Below, one piece after another: positions 5,985-8,082 of a stretch of DNA of 8,082 nucleotides; position 1 is the first letter of the stretch; the number at the start of each line of letters is the position of its first letter. This DNA is from Candidatus Dadabacteria bacterium (GTDB taxonomy: Bacteria; Desulfobacterota_D; UBA1144; Nemesobacterales; UBA2774). Location: positions 1 through 8,082 of the forward strand of contig QIHJ01000062.1 in the NCBI GenBank assembly GCA_003229065.1, given 5' to 3'. A program made the translations under genes and the position numbers. The notes under the pieces were generated by a model. It was given only the letters and a program-made list of their open reading frames with translations, ran no database searches and was not told the origin of the DNA.

Positions 5985-6460
5985 ATTCAAACCCTTCGCT
6001 CGGCGGGGATGGATTTCTTACTACTACTATAGAATCCCTTGCCAACTGGGGCAGAAAAAACAGCCTATGGCCGATGCCTTTCGGCACGGCATGCTGCGCA
6101 ATCGAGATGATGGCGGCATTCGCATCCCGCTACGATCTCTCGCGCTTCGGAGCGGAGGTAGCGAGATTTTCTCCCAGGCAGGCCGACCTCATGATAGTTT
6201 CTGGCACCATAACATATAAAATGGCCTCGGTATGCAGGAGAATCTACAATCAGATGCCCGAGCCCAAGTGGGTAATCGCAATGGGTTCGTGCACATGCGG
6301 CGGCGGCCCTTTTGACAGCTATGCGGTAGTGCAGGGTATAGACGAGTTCCTTCCGGTCGATGTATATGTAGGCGGTTGCCCCCCAAGACCCGAAGCCTTA
6401 ATCGACGCCGTAATGAAAATCCAGAAAAAGATCGAAATGGAAGGGGCGCCAATAGTATGA
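5975..6460 (+). CDS. nuoB: NADH-quinone oxidoreductase subunit B (cluster N2 subunit)
   Basis: Carries the terminal 4Fe-4S cluster N2 of complex I, which passes electrons to quinone. The 161-residue protein contains the expected ligands: tandem C40-C41 ([11 protein letters not shown]), C106 (AMGSC) and C135 ([10 protein letters not shown]). Their spacings of 65 and 29 residues equal those of E. coli NuoB. The arginine-containing stretch [15 protein letters not shown] (64-78) is also typical. Two further cysteines are present, C87 and C108; the latter makes the motif GSCTCGGGP. The protein is shorter than E. coli NuoB (about 220) and ends soon after the conserved core, as in many bacteria. Its stop overlaps the nuoC start as ATGA. 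A hydrogenase small subunit is unlikely given the nuoA, nuoC and nuoD neighbours. Confidence 0.97.
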   Translation: MGVNSNPSLGGDGFLTTTIESLANWGRKNSLWPMPFGTACCAIEMMAAFASRYDLSRFGAEVARFSPRQADLMIVSGTITYKMASVCRRIYNQMPEPKWVIAMGSCTCGGGPFDSYAVVQGIDEFLPVDVYVGGCPPRPEALIDAVMKIQKKIEMEGAPIV

Positions 6461-6978
6461 GTTTTGATCTCGACCCTCTGCTCGACACTCTGAAAAACGA
6501 ATTCCCCCAAAGCATTCTCGACGTAAAGGAACACAGGGGGGAAACAACTATAATTATCTCCAAAGACTCAATACGGACAATATTCGGCTTCCTAAAAGAT
6601 AAGTTTGAATTTACCTTTCTGGCAGATCTGACCGCAGTTGACTATCTTGGGGTAAAGTCACCCCGTTATGAAGTCGTTTACCACCTTCACCGCTTCGGTC
6701 CGGACTACGAGGAAAACGTCCGTATCAGAATTAAGACAGAGCTTTCAGAGAACGACTTAAGCATAGATTCCCTTACCCCTATCTGGAGCGGAGCCGACTG
6801 GCTTGAAAGAGAGGTATACGATATGTTCGGGATCGAATTTTCAGGGCACCCGGACCTAAGAAGGATCCTCATGCCCGAGGACTACGGCCCTTATCCTCTG
6901 AGAAAAGACTTCGACGTCAGAGACCGCGAAGCTTCAAAGGAATCATTCAAAAATGAGCTTGAGCAGGGACCTGAGTAA
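6457..6978 (+). CDS. nuoC: NADH-quinone oxidoreductase subunit C (30-kDa type)
   Basis: Peripheral-arm subunit of complex I that packs against NuoD and has no cofactor. The product has 173 residues when started at the ATG overlapping the nuoB stop (ATGA). The same frame is open further upstream inside nuoB, but that extension has no homology to the family, and GGAAGGGG lies ten bases before the chosen ATG. The family signature is complete: DLTAVDYLG near 57-65, then [20 protein letters not shown] (111-130), [14 protein letters not shown] and YPLRKDF. It is not fused to nuoD, unlike in E. coli; the nuoD ATG shares one base with the nuoC stop, so translation is probably coupled. Confidence 0.96.
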   Translation: MSFDLDPLLDTLKNEFPQSILDVKEHRGETTIIISKDSIRTIFGFLKDKFEFTFLADLTAVDYLGVKSPRYEVVYHLHRFGPDYEENVRIRIKTELSENDLSIDSLTPIWSGADWLEREVYDMFGIEFSGHPDLRRILMPEDYGPYPLRKDFDVRDREASKESFKNELEQGPE

Positions 6979-8082
6979 TGGAACGAGTCGAATTTATATC
7001 CGAAGAAGCAACCCATAACCCGGTAACTGGTGAGCGCACCGAGACAATGATGCTCAATATGGGGCCACAGCACCCGGCCACACACGGGGTGCTGCGTGTC
7101 GTGCTCCACCTGGACGGTGAGGTAGTGGTAAAAGCCGTGCCCTACATCGGGTACCTCCACCGGGGCATCGAGAAGCTTTGCGAGCACATCACGTACCAGC
7201 AGTGTCTTCCATATACTGACAGAATGGATTACCTGGCCTCCATATGTAATAACATCGGATATATTCTGAGCGTAGAGAAGCTCCTCGGTATAGAGGACGA
7301 TATTCCGGAGCGCGCCAAATGCGCCGAAGTCATTCTATTTGAGCTCGGGCGTATAGAATCTCATCTCGTAGGCATCGGCACAAATGCGCTCGACCTGGGC
7401 GCTATGAGCGCGTTTCTCTACTGTTTCAAGGAGAGAGAGAGGATATACGACATACTCGAAACAGTTTGCGGAGCTAGGCTTACGACTTCGTATCCGAGAG
7501 TGGGCGGGCTTCCGCTGGACCTGCCCGAAAATTTCGAAGAAGTGGTCGGAAATTTCCTTAAAGTATTCCCAAAGACTTTAACAGAGGTAGATAAGCTTCT
7601 CACAAGGAACAGAATATGGATAGAGCGCACAAAGGGTGTGGCTGTCATAAGCGCCGAAGACGCGGTAAGTCTCGGACTCACCGGTCCTGCTGTGAGGGGT
7701 AGCGGCGTTCCCTATGATGTACGAAAGGCAATGCCGTATCTGGGTTATGAGAATTACGACTTCGAGGTACCTGTAGCAAACGACGGAGACGCATACGCGC
7801 GCTACCTCTGCAGGCTTGAGGAAATGCACCAGAGCCTCAAGATAATAGAGCAGGCGCTTAACAATCTGCCCGACGGCCCATACATTGCCGACCTACCCGA
7901 CATAGTGCTCCCTGAAAAAGAGCTTACGTATACCAGAATGGAGTCACTGATCAGACACTTCGTCATAGTGTATGAGGGTTTCAAGCCCCCGCCGGGAGAG
8001 GTGCAGCACGCGGTCGAGAACCCAAAGGGCGAGCTTTCCTATTATCTTATCAGCGACGGCACCGGAAAGCCGTACAGGATGC
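6978..8082 (+). CDS. nuoD: NADH-quinone oxidoreductase subunit D (49-kDa type), 3' end cut by window
   Basis: Forms most of the quinone-binding pocket of complex I together with NuoB. It is open from ATG 6978-6980 to the right edge, giving 368 residues of a usual 400 or so. It includes MGPQHPATHGVLR (28-40), GYLHRGIEKL (58-67) and LPYTDRMDYL (77-86). H36 and Y85 align, with the same 49-residue spacing, to the quinone-contacting His/Tyr pair known from Thermus Nqo4 (38 and 87) and Yarrowia (95 and 144). Later blocks include RNRIWIERTKGV, GLTGPAVRGSGVPYDVRKAMPY and EGFKPPPGEV. The nickel-binding CxxC of related NiFe hydrogenases is replaced by RMDYL, which supports complex I over a group 4 hydrogenase. 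The nuoC stop and nuoD start overlap by one base. The missing part is only the C-terminal tail. Confidence 0.97.
   Translation, partial: MERVEFISEEATHNPVTGERTETMMLNMGPQHPATHGVLRVVLHLDGEVVVKAVPYIGYLHRGIEKLCEHITYQQCLPYTDRMDYLASICNNIGYILSVEKLLGIEDDIPERAKCAEVILFELGRIESHLVGIGTNALDLGAMSAFLYCFKERERIYDILETVCGARLTTSYPRVGGLPLDLPENFEEVVGNFLKVFPKTLTEVDKLLTRNRIWIERTKGVAVISAEDAVSLGLTGPAVRGSGVPYDVRKAMPYLGYENYDFEVPVANDGDAYARYLCRLEEMHQSLKIIEQALNNLPDGPYIADLPDIVLPEKELTYTRMESLIRHFVIVYEGFKPPPGEVQHAVENPKGELSYYLISDGTGKPYRM

Noticed and set aside
6376..6456. N-terminal extension of nuoC starting inside nuoB
   Set aside because: The extra 27 residues (basic, [15 protein letters not shown]) match nothing in NuoC, and the ATGA overlap with the nuoB stop gives the expected N-terminus.
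6978..8082. Group 4 NiFe-hydrogenase large subunit instead of NuoD
   Set aside because: The CxxC nickel ligands are absent (RMDYL in their place), and the nuoA, nuoB and nuoC neighbours define complex I.
1..8082. CRISPR arrays, insertion sequences, defence or phage genes
   Set aside because: No regularly spaced repeats, transposase, terminal inverted repeats or phage-like proteins were seen; the window is filled with housekeeping and envelope genes.

Overview
The window looks like a compact piece of the chromosome of a Gram-negative (two-membrane) bacterium, with mid-range GC by eye. It carries housekeeping genes and no sign of mobile DNA, CRISPR, or tRNA or rRNA genes. The basis for the lineage is limited. 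nuoC and nuoD are separate genes, unlike the fused nuoCD of E. coli. tmk, holB and metG sit together. A DUF4412-type exported protein is present, and gene starts are a mix of ATG, GTG and TTG. A deltaproteobacterial-like or candidate-phylum lineage such as Dadabacteria would fit, but this is a guess from gene style, not a placement.

Left part (68-4171, all on the minus strand). Read in transcription order, this is an information-processing cluster: an RsuA/RluB-family 23S rRNA pseudouridine synthase with a TTG start, thymidylate kinase (tmk), DNA polymerase III delta-prime subunit (holB) and methionyl-tRNA synthetase (metG). The tmk-holB-metG order is common across bacteria. Promoter-like sequences lie upstream of tmk (3369-3398) and metG (1656-1683), so the cluster may be transcribed from several points. 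Bases 1-67, downstream of metG, show no terminator or gene that can be supported.

Middle part (4269-5488, minus strand). Two exported proteins of unknown function lie 35 bases apart. The first is a 273-residue, methionine-rich DUF4412-like protein with a very strong ribosome binding site. The second is a 120-residue four-cysteine protein with a signal peptide. They are probably co-transcribed and are the least characterised content here.

Right part (5628 to the window end, plus strand). This is the start of a complex I (NADH-quinone oxidoreductase) operon, nuoA-nuoB-nuoC-nuoD, with every junction overlapping (10, 4 and 1 base). nuoD runs off the right edge about 30-40 residues before its expected end. 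Together these encode one membrane subunit (NuoA) and most of the quinone-reducing connecting module: NuoB carries cluster N2 and NuoD forms the quinone pocket. A consensus-like promoter sits so close to the GTG start of nuoA that a leaderless mRNA is plausible.

No stretch over 300 bases lacks a gene. I did not find a convincing undescribed system. The secreted gene pair and the leaderless-style nuo start are the two points most worth checking.
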